A stretch of DNA of 64,000 nucleotides from Microstegium vimineum (GCA_022036555.1 CM039134.1:8494818-8558817), one strand, 5' to 3'; shown: positions 1 through 12,634, numbered from the stretch's first letter. Numbers and translations: made by a program. The notes: generated by a model from the sequence alone, not told the origin.

Positions 1-108
1 CATCCCCCCATTCCTTCCCTTCCCCTGATTCGATCTGAGCTCCGAAGCATTGCTCTCGTTGTGACTGACCGACTGACCCCCACCCCCCCTGGTGCCCCCG
101 GCGCGCAG

Positions 109-219
109 ATTCTGAAGAACACGACGGCGCACGCGAGCAAGAGGAGCGGCGGCGGCGGCGGCAGTGGCGGCAAGGGTGGAGACGGCGGCGGTAAGAAGCA
201 CCACTTCACCAAGAGCTGA
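109..219 (+). CDS. 3'-terminal exon of an unidentified gene (partial)
   Basis: An intron ending in gcgcgcag at 101-108 is followed by an open exon that encodes 36 residues and stops at TGA 217-219. The piece begins ILKNTTAHASKRSG, runs through a Gly/Lys-rich low-complexity stretch and ends GGKKHHFTKS. Reading frame 0 at the acceptor is assumed from the open frame. The rest of the gene lies to the left of the window. The tail is basic and glycine-rich and does not point to a family I recognise. Downstream sequence to about 560 is T-rich and looks like 3' UTR. The gene converges with the ABCC transporter, whose stop lies about 1.3 kb away. Confidence 0.55.
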   Translation: MLKNTTAHASKRSGGGGGSGGKGGDGGGKKHHFTKS

Positions 220-1086
220 TGAGAATGAGAGAGAGCTCAGAGCTGGTTCGTGCTCGCGCTCGCTCGCCTGATCTGATCTGACAATTGTTGGCGTGTTGCT
301 GTTGCTGATGACGTCTTCTTCCCTTTTATTTTCTTCTTTTCTACTGTGCTTGTGTTCGTCTGCCTCGCAGATGCACTGTTTTAACTGTGTTATTAGTAGC
401 AAATCTTGTATCTCCGACCGTTGCTTGCTAGGACCTACTACTCACTCACCGCTACTGTAGTTTACTTTCTTGGTAGGGTGTCAGAACGCCGTGTAATTTG
501 CTTCTTGTACTGTCCTGTAATTCAGCCTTGATTGCGGTTTGGCAATTCAATTCAAGATTACCACCGTGCACAGAGCCTGATGCTTTCTTTCACTTGTTGG
601 ACAAAAAGAAAAAGGGTCACCGAAAGGAAAGAGCATACTCAGGGAAACGTGATAACAAATCACACACGTCATACATAGTGGAGTACTAGTGAAAGAATTC
701 AGGAACTGGTGCTGGAATCTGCACTAGGAATCTTGGGTGCTAGCTCTTCTTGGTCACTACCCGATGCAATTCAGCGCGCTTTTTCTCGTTGCTTAACCTT
801 GTGAGACGGTTTGAGAGGCAACTGAGCATAAAAAGTTGTGTGGTCTCAACGTGTCCGGCGTGGCTTGCAACATGAGATACATGTACACCTTTGGGCAAAC
901 TTTTTGGGCATGGTTCACTTGCGCATACGGTGGTTGGCTGAAGAATCTGCTGAAGAGGACACCATTTTGCATCTCTCAATTGTTTCGAAGGGACCGGGAC
1001 TTGTCGAAAGCAACCCGGCGGTGTAAAACCTCTCCGCAGTAGTCCTGCACGACTTCTTCATCTTCACTCACAGGCTCTTTTCATCG

Positions 1087-1130
<44 letters not shown>

Positions 1131-1557
1131 AAGAATATAATCAGCATGAGATCAACAGCTTTGTTCCGTTTTGTTCGCTAACGTGTAAACACTTCGCTAT
1201 TTTATTAATTCAGACGTAGGAGTGTTTACCGCTCATCGAATATCGGTATTACAAAATTCTTTCAAACATTCCTTGGTATGCTCAGAATGAACACTACTTC
1301 CCAGCATCAACTTTCTAAATTCTACTAATAGTCACCTTAACGTTACAAGGATCAGACTAGCGCTAGCTCTGTATCAGAGATAAAGCGCCCGATCAGTATT
1401 ACTTTTTCGGCATCATCGACAAGTAGGCCTGCCTCGCCGGCGCGGCGACCCATAAAAATCTGCCGGCGTAGTACGAGTCAGCCTGCCCCAGGTGCGAGCC
1501 TCATCAAACGGGCGTGGAGCAAAGAAAGCAGCACGACGAAGAACCTTTTCTTCCTGG
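220..1557. other. Convergent intergenic region with 3' UTRs
   Basis: This stretch separates the stop codons of two convergent genes. The left part (220 to about 560) is probably the 3' UTR of the upstream gene, and the part near 1450-1557 is probably the 3' UTR of the ABCC gene. Between them I see only short antisense frames and an (AAT)n/poly-A simple repeat at about 1087-1132. No gene is supported. Confidence 0.5.
1087..1132. repeat. (AAT)n microsatellite plus poly-A
   Basis: About ten AAT trinucleotides run directly into an A-tract. This is a simple-sequence repeat and is likely to vary in length. Confidence 0.9.
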
Positions 1558-4500
1558 CTACGTGTGCGTCGACCTCATCGTGTATTCAGCGACGAGCTTG
1601 GAGAAGAGCGACGACTTGTCCTCCAGCAGCTTGGCCGGCGTGTCGCGCTCCACGGCCACACCTGCAAAGCAGCAGCAGCATCACGGCCACGGCGTCAGAA
1701 CGAACAAATAACAACAAAGTTCTTTTTTAAAAAAAAAAAGAATGAAATTAGGCGGGTGGTTTGCAGGCGCTAACCGTTGTCGAGGAGGAGGACCATGTCG
1801 CTGTCGAGGACGGACGTGATCCTGTGCGCGATGGTGATGACCGTCGCCTCCGAGAATTGCTGCCGAAGCGTCTTCTGGATCAGGTTGTCTGTTGCGGTGT
1901 CCACTGAAGCGGTGGCTTCGTCCAGGACGAGGATCTTGCTCCGCTTCAGGATTACCCTACCCAGGCAAACAAGCTGACGCTGACCCACGCTCCAGTTCTC
2001 GCCGTTCTCTATCACTGCAACCCAACAGATTGAGAGGACCTTCAGAATATTATTATCCACCAGGAACATGCGCACCATCTGCATTTTTTGGAACCTAGTG
2101 CTAGGAATGTGAATGGCGTGGAAGAAAAATAACTACTGTAGTGTTAGTGTTGGACTTGGACCTGGTGAGTCAAGCTTGTGCTCCTTCCTCCTCACCTCCT
2201 CACCCAACTGACAGCTATCCAAGGCCTGGAATCAAGAGTAACATAACAGATGGATGCTGCAACTTAGCTAAAACTGTTGTGTGAGAGTGTAACAAATGGC
2301 AAGAATTGGGCATGTGAGAGGTGAAATTACCTCCCAGATTTGACTGTCAGTGTACTCCCCAAGAGGGTCAAGGTTACTTCTTACAGTACCCTCGAACATA
2401 GTTGGCTCTTGTGGAATGATGCTCAGTCTAGATCTCAGATCGTGCAGACCAATGGTGCAAATGTCGACGCCGTCTATTAGTATCTGGCCAATAGTTGGGT
2501 CCACGATACGGAAAAGAGCCTGTATAAGGGTTGATTTGCCGCTTCCTGTTCTTCCAACAATACCAGTCTTCAGGCCTCCAGGGAAGGTGACTGTAAGTCC
2601 CTTCAGAACAAATGGCAGCTGCGGGGCATATTTCACCTGCGTGAAGCTAGAAGTTAAGGGCACATTCCACCACCTCTGTCTTTTTACCAGAATTGATTTA
2701 TGTCAGTTCAATAACAACAGCATTGCAATGCAGAAAAAAGAGGATTTACATGGAGGTCGTGGAGCTGAATTTCTCCTTCGGATGGCCAGTTATGAGCCAG
2801 AGCCAGCTTATCTTCTGACATGGAAAGAGGGGGCTCTGCAGGAATGCTTATATATTGCAGGATTCTCTCTACTGATATAATCTTGTTCTCCAAATTGCAC
2901 ATGCTCCAGACAACCCATGCTTGCAACATGTTCAGGTTAAGCCCATATGTGACTGCAAGACCAGCAATCCCTGAAAGTAGGATGTAATGTATGTTACAAG
3001 CTCACTTCCACTAGAGCATTTTTATTAACAAACAATTGAGTAGAACAACAAAAACTGTTCAAAACTGATGTGATACCTGGATCGATGAAACCCGGGGGTA
3101 GATTGATCAAGAATATCAAAGAGAATGCAAATGTAAGAGATGACAGCACATCCAGGCGAAAGCAAAGCCATTCCATCGCTCCAGCATTGTAGAATTTTGG
3201 TCCGGAGTAGGCATCCATTAGATGGCTATTTGCTGATACAAACTGATTTTCCTTGCCAAAACTTCTGATGGTAGTTGATCCTGTTATTGATTCTGCAAAA
3301 TGCTGTATGATAGGAGCTTTGCAAACACCTACTAGCCTTTGCAGCTCTCTGGCTGTATCAATGTAGTATCGCTGCAAAAAAAGGTAGGTCTAATTAGATA
3401 CCTATGACAAGATTTATGAGGAGGATAAAGGTAGTAGCAAATTGTACCTGATACCAGAAACACGTAGCAACCACCGGAATGAAAACCACGAACACCTGCC
3501 ATGCAACCTGAGACATCACGGCAATGATTCCAATAAGTTGTATGATGGCAAATGCAACAGAACCCATCGAGTTTGCAATGTTGGTGTCCACCTCACTTTG
3601 ATCAGTGGAAGCCTGAAACGTTTGAACCATCTGTTAGCATAGTCTAGGAAAAGAAGTAGAACTTGCAAAATTTGTTCACATGAAGATGACTTACTCTGTT
3701 CAAGATGCGGCCACTCGGAGTGGAATCAAAGAAAGACATCGGAGCTCTAAATATGGACATGTGCATCTTGTCGAATAACAGAGTTGCCGTCTTGTATGCG
3801 GCTGTTACAAGAAACAATGCTCTTAGGAGGACGCAGAACGAGCTTCCAACAGCCAACGCGATATAGACATATATCAGTGTTGACATGCTCACTGGAGGCT
3901 CAACATCCTTTGAAACGGGAGCAGCCCAGGCCATCCAGTAATTGCTCCCAATTTGTAGGACTTGGAAAAGTAGCTGTGCAAGCAACACTAACGGTACAAG
4001 TGCACCCTTATAAGCTAAGGTGACGTACTTCCAGTAGATCCAAAACCCAACCTTGCCTTTCTCTCTTTCTTCTTCCTGCACCAGCTGTCCACTCTGATTG
4101 TTTTCTTCGTCCTGTTTATCTTTCTTCTCAGCTAAAGATAGAGATCTGGCCAGTTTTGCTGTACCTCTGGAAGGTGATCCCTCGTTGCTTCTGTTTGCAG
4201 CATCGATCGTGTCCAATTCTGCGAGTGCATCCTTGTGTGCACCAACTAGCTCCATGAACTCTTCTCCTGAACCAAGTATTTCATTGTATTTTCCTGCTTG
4301 TGCTATTTTGCCATCTTTCATCACCTACAACACAGTCCTAGTAAGGAGAGGCACCCTTTTTATTGCAATGAATAATGAATGGAGCTTTTACCAATGAAAT
4401 TCTCACCAAAATAAGGTCAGCTGCTGGTAGGAATTCAATCTGATGAGTAACATAAACTACTGTTTTTGAAGACAAAGCCCCGAGCAAGCATTCCTGCAAA

Positions 4501-7021
4501 ATATATGCAGGCACAAAAGTTAGCAGTGTGTTTGAAACTTCTACTCAACATAAAAGGTTAAGCTTAATCGTAGCAAATGGTGTACCTTGAAAAGGTGGGA
4601 CCCTGTATGAGCATCCACGGCGCTAAATGGGTCATCGAACAAATAAATGTCTGCTTCCTGATACAAAGCGCGGGCTATCTGAATCCTTTGCTTCTGCCCG
4701 CCACTCAGGTTGATCCCTCGCTCTCCGATGACAGTTTGGTCACCGAATGGCAAGATCTCCAAGTCTTTCTTCAGTGAACACGACTCCAGGACTCTTTCAT
4801 ATTTATCCCTGTCCATCTCCTTGCCAAACAATATGTTGTCCTGAATTTTGCCGCTTTGTATCCATGCTGACTGGCTGACATAAGCTGTCATCCCGCAAAT
4901 CTTAACCTGTCCTGATAGCTTTGGGATCTCACCAAGAATGCAAGATAGCAAGCTCGATTTACCAGAGCCTACTGTCCCACACACTGCAACACGCATGCCT
5001 TGCTGAGCTTGGAAGTTCAGGTCCTTCAGCGTTGGCAATTCCGGTGAGGCATCCCAGGAGAAGCACCCATTGGTGACCTCAATTGCAACATCTGAACTAC
5101 CATTTGGCAACCTCTGCACAGCATCAGTCGGCAGTTCCTGAAGACATAGGAAGGATGCTATCCTGTCCAGAGACACCTTGGTCTGGATCGCCATTGAGAT
5201 CGTGTCAGGAAGGTTGTATATTGGCTCCTGCAGCACGCGGAAAGTGGCCAAAGCAGAAAGAACTTTCCCTGACTCCAGTGGAATCCCCATGAGCATGCAC
5301 GCCCCAAAGGTGACCACAGCAACGAAAGTCGGGGCCCCCCAGAACACAAAGGTAACCAAAGTCGATGTGTAGAGGTATTTCTTCAGCCAATTTGTCTCTG
5401 TTTTCCTCAACTCAGTGATCTTGGACAAGAACTTCATCTCCCATCCCTGCAGCTTCAGAATCCGCATGTTGCGCAGGATCTCGGACGTTGTCTTCATCCT
5501 GACATCCTTGCAGTCCATGAGCTTCTGCTGGAACTTCTCTTGCATTTGCCCAGGAGGCACATTGGCAAGCATGACGACCACGGTGGCACCAAGCGCGGCG
5601 AGGGAAGCAAGCCCGAGGGTGGAGGACAGAATGAACAGCGCCATGCCGACTTGCAACGGTACCAACCAGAGGTCGTGCATGTACCATGAGAAGAGCCCGA
5701 CGCGGTCGGCATCGACGCTGATGATGTTGATCATCTCGCCGCTCGTGCGGCTCTGCCTCGACTGGCTTGACAGCGCGAGGCCCTTCTGGTACACGACAGC
5801 AACAAGCGCGGAACGCGCGCGTATCCCCGCCTGCTGCAGCCGGAAGAACCAGTGGCGCTGCGACACGCACTCGAATACCTTGGCGACAATGAACGCGGCG
5901 ACAAGGAGCTGCCCCTTGCTCGCGTACCTCTCGTCGCCGTTGAGGTACTGCACCAGGGAGTCGATGAGGTACGGGCCGACGTAGGTGGCGACGTTGTAGA
6001 CCAGCGCGTAGAACGCGGTCACCGCGACGTGCCACCACACGGTGCGCAACAGGGCCTTAGTGAGCTTGAACGCTGTGACGGCCTTCCGGCCGGAGCCCGA
6101 GACGCCGCCGGCCAGCGCCTCGAGGTTGGCCTCGAACGTTGGGAGCAGGCTGGAGACGCGGTCGCCAGGGTCGAGCCCCGGGACGTCGTCCAGGCCGAGG
6201 GTCTTCTTGTGGCCGACGGCGAGGAGGGGGCCCATCCACGAGAAGGTGAGCACGCTGAGGAAGCCAGCGCCGGTGAACCTGGACGCCTCGGCGTCGTTCC
6301 GGGCCGCCTCATGTGCGCCGTTGAGTAGAGGCTCCTCGGCAGCAGAGCCGCCTCCCTCCCTCCTGCCTACGAACCCAGCGCAGAGCAGGACCACGGCAGC
6401 AGCAACCGAGACGGCGTCGAACACCCACGAGAGCGCGGGCACCAGGAGCCCGTCGAGGCTCGTCGCCACGTGGTCGGCGACGGCCACGAGGGAGAGCAGG
6501 AGGAAGAACGCCCACCAGAGCCTGAGCGGCGCCGGGAACCGCTCCTCGCGCCGCCGCCCGAAGTCGAACTGCAGGTACGCGGCGAGAAGCAGCCACGCGA
6601 CCGCGCGCGCGGCCGCGTCCACGAGGCCCACCACCGCGTCACGCGACCACCCGGCGGAGGCGGCGCCGGCGCCGCCAAGGTAGCACGAGTAGGCCGCGAG
6701 CAAGACATCAGCCGCCGCCAGGGCCCACGTGGCGCAGACCGCGATAACGTGGCACCGAAACTGGCCTCCGCCGCGGGAACCCCGACCACGCGCCGCCTCC
6801 CCGTCCTTGGCGCGGCCGGAGACGGAGAGGCCGCAGCGGCGGAATAGAAACCGCCCCGCGACGGCGAGCGCGAGGACGACGTGGACCGCGGCGTCCACGC
6901 CGTGGAGGACGAGCGGCGGCTCCATGGAGGTGGAGGAGGAGAAGAAGTAGAGGAAGGGGCTCTCGCCCACCGCCGACGTCGCCGCCGCCATCGCGGGCGG
7001 CGCGGCCGTGGACACTGGCAT
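1558..7021 (-). CDS. ABCC3: ABC transporter C family (MRP type), full-length
   Basis: Ten exons on the minus strand join in frame: 7021-4586, 4493-4407, 4324-3695, 3612-3448, 3371-3077, 2970-2750, 2636-2331, 2225-2162, 2014-1775, 1661-1558. They give 1515 residues, normal for a plant ABCC protein; every intron is GT-AG. The order is TMD0 (hydrophobic helices in the first ~220 aa), TMD1, NBD1, TMD2, NBD2. NBD1 has Walker A GTVGSGKSS (about 682), signature LSGGQ (about 772) and Walker B IYLFDD (about 792). NBD2 has Walker A GRTGSGKST (about 1306), the degenerate signature SVGQRQ (about 1410) usual in ABCC proteins, and Walker B ILVLDE with the catalytic Glu near 1434. Family members sit mainly in the tonoplast and pump glutathione conjugates, anthocyanins or other organic anions into the vacuole. 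The sequence resembles the maize MRP3 / ABCC3 clade; that assignment is from memory. A second Met at residue 11 could also be the start. No lesion was seen. Confidence 0.93.
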
Positions 7022-7077
7022 CTGGCGACGAGTGGCTCGGATGAGTGAAGAGGCGGAGGGCGGTACGGGCGAGTGGG

Positions 7078-7085
7078 TTTAAATA
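7078..7085 (-). promoter_or_regulatory. TATA-like box of the ABCC gene
   Basis: Read on the minus strand the sequence is TATTTAAA, 57 bp upstream of the ATG at 7021. Initiation would fall around 7045-7055 and leave a 5' UTR of about 30 nt. The flanks are very GC-rich, so the AT box stands out. This is inferred from position only. Confidence 0.5.
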
Positions 7086-8685
7086 GGCGAGACGTCGCCT
7101 CGGGCGTCAGCGGCCCCGCAATCCTCACGGCGACGCCCCGCGGTGGCGGTCAAAGACGGCTGCCGCCAGCGCCTCTGGGCTCCTTGGACTCCAAGGAACC
7201 GTCCCCCTCCCGCCCCCACCCACCCTACCCCCGCGGCCCGCGGGGAAGGGATCGAACGGCGCACGTGCCGGCGTTTCGTTGCGGTCCGGCAGTAAGTTTT
7301 TGGCACGGCGTGGCGACGTGGCGCGGTTGGACTGCTAACTGTGTTTACCGGGGAGAGGAAGGGTTAAAGGAGTGCGGTAAGAAAGGATTACGGGATCTCT
7401 GGGTTCTGATTTCCTAATCATGCAGGACGATGCGTTTTGTTTGTTTAGATTTAGAAGAAGATTAATTACTCTTGGATGGGAAGGTGGTTATTCTCGAGGG
7501 CTTGCGGATTTGTCGCTGCTCGTCGTCTCCCGGGTCCCGGCCGGAGAGATCTTTTGCGCGCTTCTCAAAAAAAAAACAATAATAATCAAGGAGAGCATTG
7601 GCCGTGCGGGCAGAGTTGACAGAAGCTTCGACGTGGATTTCTCAAGCAAAATCGGAGGAACACTGTAACGTGAGACCTTGGGTGAGTAATGAATTTCGGT
7701 TGTTTCTTCGCGAGTGGACAGATCAGAGCTCATGCTACAGGCCTACAGTGAATGGCTGCACAGTAAAACCGACCGGCCAAGTGATATGGCTGCAATAATT
7801 TACATGTCGCTACCATATGGGTCACTGGCTCTCATTTTTTTTTTATACTATCTAAGCTGATGAACTTGTGCTGTGGTGTCAGTGTGTCACTTGAATCTCT
7901 GACTCTCGAATTTTGTTATTTAAATCCTTGAACTTACGCAATAGCGTCATCAGTCATCTAGTCCTCAACTCCCGGGTTAACACACGATCAGAATGCCTCG
8001 TGAAGTTCACTACAGTACATTATTCAATTGGCACTGTTCGCCATGGCACAAGTTAGCATCATCTTGGTAACTTTGCTTTAATGACGAAATCGGAGAAGCT
8101 GAGCCATGTTGAGATTAGTGCATGACGGGACTGAGTAAAAGAGTTCAAAAATGTATGCATATGGAAGCTTGAAAACTTTGATGATGCAGATCTCACCATC
8201 AAAACTGGGACACTGCACACGTCAAAAGACGAAACCAGTCGCTGGCGAAACTGACTTGAATCCAGAAAAGGAGGCAACAGGCCTATAGCAAAGCTATATT
8301 CAGAATGGTCCGCATATAGTGTGACTTTGCTTCTATGGCTAGTGTTAAGTGGTAGTGACCTCCAAGTCGATCAGCATTTTCTTTCTCTGGCTAGCTTTGA
8401 GGACCATGGTAGTAGTGGAGGAGGCCGCAGCCCGCAGGGCAATATCCCTAACTGCTCAGTTTACGCTTTTCAGTCCAAACATTATCATCTTGTAGGATTC
8501 CGAATAGTATAGCATTTCCTCTGGATCGGTTGGCTGCCGAAAGCCGATACAGCGGGACTCTGAAATCAGAAAAAATCTGGCCCCACCTATTCATCGGCTA
8601 GTAGGGTTCAGAGATACTCCGAAAAAGGTGCAGTTCTATAACAATTTTTTTAAGGGCCTCTTTAATTTAATATTATTACTAAATA
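7086..8685. other. ABCC promoter side and gene-free spacer
   Basis: A GC-rich stretch (7086-7330) grades into ordinary AT-rich grass intergenic DNA. The segment 7860-7970 (phrases such as 'cttgaatctctgactctcg') resembles text repeated at about 22710-22810 and 53950-54070, so it is probably a degraded dispersed repeat. The short open frames here have no recognisable content. Confidence 0.4.
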
Positions 8686-8879
8686 CTCCCTCTGTCTCAC
8701 TTTTCGAGAAATAACTAAAATTAATTTTATATAAAAAAATTATTGATATTTATGATATAGATATATCTTTTGATCTAGTTGTTTAATAAATTTATTTGGA
8801 GGCACAAATATTATACGTATTTTATATAAATGTTGTGACACGAAAACTCAAAATAACAGTTAATACGGAACGGAGGGAG
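8686..8879. mobile_element. Stowaway-type MITE
   Basis: Terminal inverted repeats ctccctctg... and ...cggagggag flank 194 bp of AT-rich sequence. A TA target duplication lies at 8684-8685 and 8880-8881. The TIR matches the grass Stowaway (Tc1/mariner-derived) consensus. It has no coding capacity. Confidence 0.85.
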
Positions 8880-8881
8880 TA

Positions 8882-9805
8882 TGTGAAAAAAGATTTAGTA
8901 CTAATAAAGTTTAGGTAGATAAAAGATTAGTTTTGACTAGAGAATTTAGGTGGCTAATTTTTAGTTTGGTGTTGTTTAGATACATTTACTAAAAGAAAGT
9001 AGTTTTTTTAACCAAGATTCGTATTGTCTATATTAGCCAACTAATGAACTGATTGCTAGTTGGGCTAAAAACTAAAAAATTAGTTCACTTTTAGTCAACC
9101 TGTTCGGAGTAAGTGGATAAACTATAAAGTTTAGCCTACGGTGTTCAAAATGGTTATAAGTCAAATGATCTCAAATAGCAGGTCATGTATTAATGAAGTA
9201 TAACACACTATTGTATGAGTGGGTTTAAAAGAAACTATAAGGGATCTTACCGCCAATTTGTGGGTAATACTTGCTTTAAAACGGCCAGGGCACCTTTTGT
9301 GCTGCCGTTACTACCTTTTGCCTGCTCTGGATTCTAAGACCACGTACAACCTCGGCGCTTAGGGAGGCGTTAAACAGCAGTTGCTGTAATTTTTGCCACC
9401 GTGTTCGTCTGTGCAGGCGCTTGGCACAAGCGTCGCTGCTCATGCAAGCACCCGACGCTACGAGTTTCCTAGTTCAAAACGTAACAGTTTCACGGATGGA
9501 TAGGTAGGTTAGCAGTTAAGACTATCATTTTCCATTGTAGAAAAAAGCTCTTATATAATTGTTTGATTATTCTCTTTTCTTAAGAGCTCATCGGATTGTA
9601 CATACCCTAACTTCTATACGCCTTACCCTAAATCTCCCCTATAATTAAAAACTTCTCTAGATCATTTCCCTCCTTCAAAATCAACAACGCACAGCACACC
9701 TATCACACATCCGAGATCTAAAAGTTAGAAGCTGTCTTACCACTCTTTCACCCTCCCGCGGCCCTCACGAGAGCCCGTCATCCACCAGAAAAAATCTACT
9801 TTTTT
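8882..9805. other. Gene-free spacer with degraded repeats
   Basis: AT-rich sequence with phrases such as 'gtttagatacatttac' and 'agttagttcacttttagtcaacc', typical of diverged grass MITEs. The interval becomes CT-rich near 9640-9780, before the GC-rich block. No gene is supported. Confidence 0.35.
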
Positions 9806-9817
9806 TTGAATTTCTAT

Positions 9818-10085
9818 CGGGGCGGGGCGGGGCGCGGCCGTCGGGCGGAACAGGGCGGGGGCGCTCGCCGGTGCACGGTCGTCGGGGCGGAACAGGCCGG
9901 GGCGCGGTCGGGCGGGGCGGGTCGCGGCCGTCGGGGCGGAACAGGGCGGGGGCACTCGCCGGTGCGCGGCCTCCGGTGCACGACCGTCGGGGCGGGGCGG
10001 GTCACGGCCGTCGGGGCGAAACACGGCGGGGCGCGGTCGCCGGTGCGCGGCCGTCGGGGCGGGGCGGAGCGAGGCCGCCGGGAAG
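9818..10085. repeat. GC-rich minisatellite
   Basis: A degenerate unit built on cggccgtcggggcgg plus aacagggcgggg recurs about six to eight times. Open frames across it encode only Gly/Arg/Ala-rich low-complexity peptide. It directly precedes the galectin-domain fragment and may be an expanded GC-rich first-exon or capture junction. Confidence 0.7.
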
Positions 10086-10099
10086 GGGCTTGCTCGTCA

Positions 10100-11556
10100 G
10101 GCCAGGGCGGGTTGGGGTGCGGACGCCGGGGTGGGCTGAGCGCGGAGGAGGGGGTCGGGCCCGCGCGACCCGACAACGAGCCCCGCCCCGCGGGCGCGGC
10201 GGCGGCGTCCGTCTCCGTCTCCGTCTCCGGCCTCTCCCGCTTCGCCACCGGCCTTGACGTCCGCCTCCTCGACTCCGCCCGCTCCGGCGTGCTCCGCCGG
10301 TCCGCCGCGGGCGCCCACGCCTTCTCCGACCTCGACGGCCTTGACACCTCCGCCATCACTGTGCCCTCCTCCGCCGAGGCCACGGCCACGGCCAGGTGCC
10401 CGCACTCGATCGCGCTCACCGCGGAGGAGGTCGGCTTGCGGGGCCGCGTGGTGGAGCTGCCCTGCGGGCTCGCACTGGGGTCCCACGTCACGGTCGTCGC
10501 GACGCCCCGCGCGCCGCACGAGGAGCGGAACCCCGCGATCGCGGTGCTCAGGGACGGGGAGCGGCCCGCCATGGTGTCGCAGTTCATGATGGAGGTGCAG
10601 GGGCTCAAGGTCGTCGACGGCGAGGACCCGCCCCGCGTGCTCCACTTCAACCCGCGACTCCGCGGGGACTGGAGCGGCCGTCCTGTCATCGAGCAGAACA
10701 CCTGCTACCGCATGAACTGGGGCACCGCGCACCGCTGCGATGGGTGGAGGTCACGCCCGGATGAGGAGACTGGTTGGGGACCCCTGTCAGTTCATTGTTT
10801 TCAATTGTTTGACCTCAGGTGGATTCTGTTGTTCAGACATTCTTCTTCTGAATGAATGAATATCTTTGTTCATGTGCAGTGGATGGGTTGGTGAAGTGCG
10901 AGAAGTGGTTTAGGGACGATGATGACAGGTCGGAGGAACCCAAGACAACATCAAAGACAGCAGCTGAATCGGCTGATCGGGCAGAAGGACGAGGTTAATT
11001 TCGGTTGGCCATTTCCTTTCGTTGAGGGCCGGCTGTTTGTTCTTACTCTCAGTGCTGGGCTGGAGGGTTACCATGTGAGCGTTGATGGGCGACATGTCAC
11101 TTCGTTTCCTTACCGCACTGTAAGTACCTACTATGTTTCTCCACTTCACACAGTAAGAAATGTTGGGGAATACCTGTCAATTGCGACACATTAAGTATTG
11201 CAGTTAGTTCAATTAATTAGTGGTTCGGGACAGTTGAGGTTCTTGGTCCTTGGCCTACTTGTCCAATTAATTTATGTTTCTTGTGGCCCTTGCAGGGGTT
11301 TGTGCTCGAGGATGCTACAGGCCTGTCACTGAATGGGGACCTCGATGTGCATTCAGTGATTGCAGGGTGTTTGCCCACTACACACCCTCCGCTGCCTGAT
11401 GAGCGCGAACGAGGGGGGCCGGTGGCGTGGCGGCGGGCGGAGCGCGGACGCCGGAGCCGGGTGGCCGCGGCCGGGGCGTGTGGGGTGTGGGCGGCTCGTA
11501 GGCAGTCAGGAACACGTGACCTCAGTGGGGAGGACGAAGGAGGAGTGACTCACTGA
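10100..11556 (+). pseudogene. Truncated GALT-type galactosyltransferase fragment (galectin domain only)
   Basis: Three introns-intact exon pieces encode the galectin-like domain of plant hydroxyproline-O/beta-1,3-galactosyltransferases. The first piece is about 10160-10772, including LPCGLALGSH and MVSQFMMEVQGLK. The second is 10880-11119, including AEGLEGYHVSVDG-like text (LSAGLEGYHVSVDGRHV). The third starts at 11296 (GFVLEDATGLSLNGD). The splice joins are in phase (ET|VDGLVKCEKW; FPYRT|GFVLED). Two lesions are visible. Exon 2 shifts frame near 10955-10975, where the SKxxWWLNRLIG-like segment should be and only QLNRLIG survives in another frame. After DVHSVIAGCLPTTHP at about 11390 the homology stops and unrelated Arg/Gly-rich sequence runs to a stop at 11556. 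The GT31 catalytic domain is absent. Retained introns argue for DNA-level duplication or capture rather than a retrocopy. Confidence 0.8.
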
Positions 11557-11924
11557 AGAACAGGACCCAGACGTCAATGATTCAACCCAGTTCCAGAAAT
11601 CCTCGCAGCCAAACACAGAACTGGAAATTAGTTAAACTTTACAAAAACAAATTAGTTGTTTTTTATAGCATTCTCTCAATAAAGACGTAGCGTTAGCACG
11701 GGCAAATATACTAGTATATAGTAGTAAAAAATATTATCATGTATGGTACGAAACTGGGATTATTAGATAGTTTTTAAATAAATTTATTTGAAGATATAAA
11801 TATTGTATATATTTTCTATAAATCGAGTCAAATTTATTGATGTATAAACTGTGATATGACGATACACATAGGCAGAGAAAAGATAGCTAGGTAAAGTAAA
11901 TATGTAGATGCAAGGTATCGTATA

Positions 11925-12179
11925 CTCTCTCTGTCCTAAAATAGATGACGTATGAGATATGTGCATATCAAACTTTTTCAATTTTAATTAGATTTATAGA
12001 AAATGTATGCAATATTTATATCTCCAAATAAATTTATTATGAAAATATATTCAAATATATATCTAATGATATTAATAATATAGTATAAATATTAATATTC
12101 ATGTATATATAAATGGTCAAAGTTTTTAAAAAATAACTTTTCAGGAAGAAAAATAATTTCTATTTTGGGAGAGATGGAG
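11925..12179. mobile_element. Stowaway-type MITE
   Basis: The ends ctctctctgtcctaaaatag and ctattttgggagagatggag are inverted repeats. Flanking TA dinucleotides are at 11923-11924 and 12180-12181. The interior is AT-rich and non-coding. Confidence 0.75.
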
Positions 12180-12559
12180 TATGTGCAATAAATATGGCAT
12201 ACGGTTGGTCTCTATAGATTTTTTCCCCAGGGAACCTATCTACAGTTTATCCCGACATAAATAGAGTGTTTTGGTGCCATGCACTCAGCCTGCCCTGGCC
12301 GGTGGCATGCAGAAACCAGACTTAATTTGGTTCCTGCAGCGATTCAGCGATTCCGCTGGCTTTGGCCCTTGGCTCACGGGGAAAGCAGATGGTCTCAGTT
12401 TGTTTGGAGCCTGGCTCGCCTGGACTTGCGTGCGTTTCGTGAATCCTCTGTGACAAAGCAGGTGCGCAGCAGCAACCAAATGAACAGGAACTTGTTTGAT
12501 GCACTCATCCAGTACGTACCTATGCAATCAACCAAATATAAATGTTTTTTTGTGTGTGT

Positions 12560-12634
12560 GTGACTAAACATCAAGGCCTTTTTTTGTGACTAAACATCAA
12601 GGCCTTTTTTTGTGACTAAACATCAAGGCCTTTA
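12560..12634. repeat. 26-bp tandem repeat, three copies
   Basis: The unit tgactaaacatcaaggcctt followed by a T-run occurs three times in succession, the last slightly shortened. It is a small minisatellite in non-coding DNA. Confidence 0.9.

Noticed and set aside
740..1042. Overlapping plus and minus frames of 60-80 codons
   Set aside because: Short, mutually overlapping, no motif; probably chance frames in a 3' flank.
1770..2084. ABCC C-terminus ending at LLLDNG with the TAG at 1770-1772
   Set aside because: The TAG lies inside an intron (g|gttagc); the next exon at 1661 continues VAVERDTPAKLLEDKSSLFSKLV, as in the family.
5412..6847. Several long open frames antisense or frame-shifted to the ABCC first exon
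   Set aside because: They arise from GC-rich codon bias in the real gene, which is supported by domain order and spliced phase.
9806..10160. N-terminal extension of the GALT-like frame as real protein
   Set aside because: It is translated from a GC-rich minisatellite; homology to the family begins only near 10160-10400.
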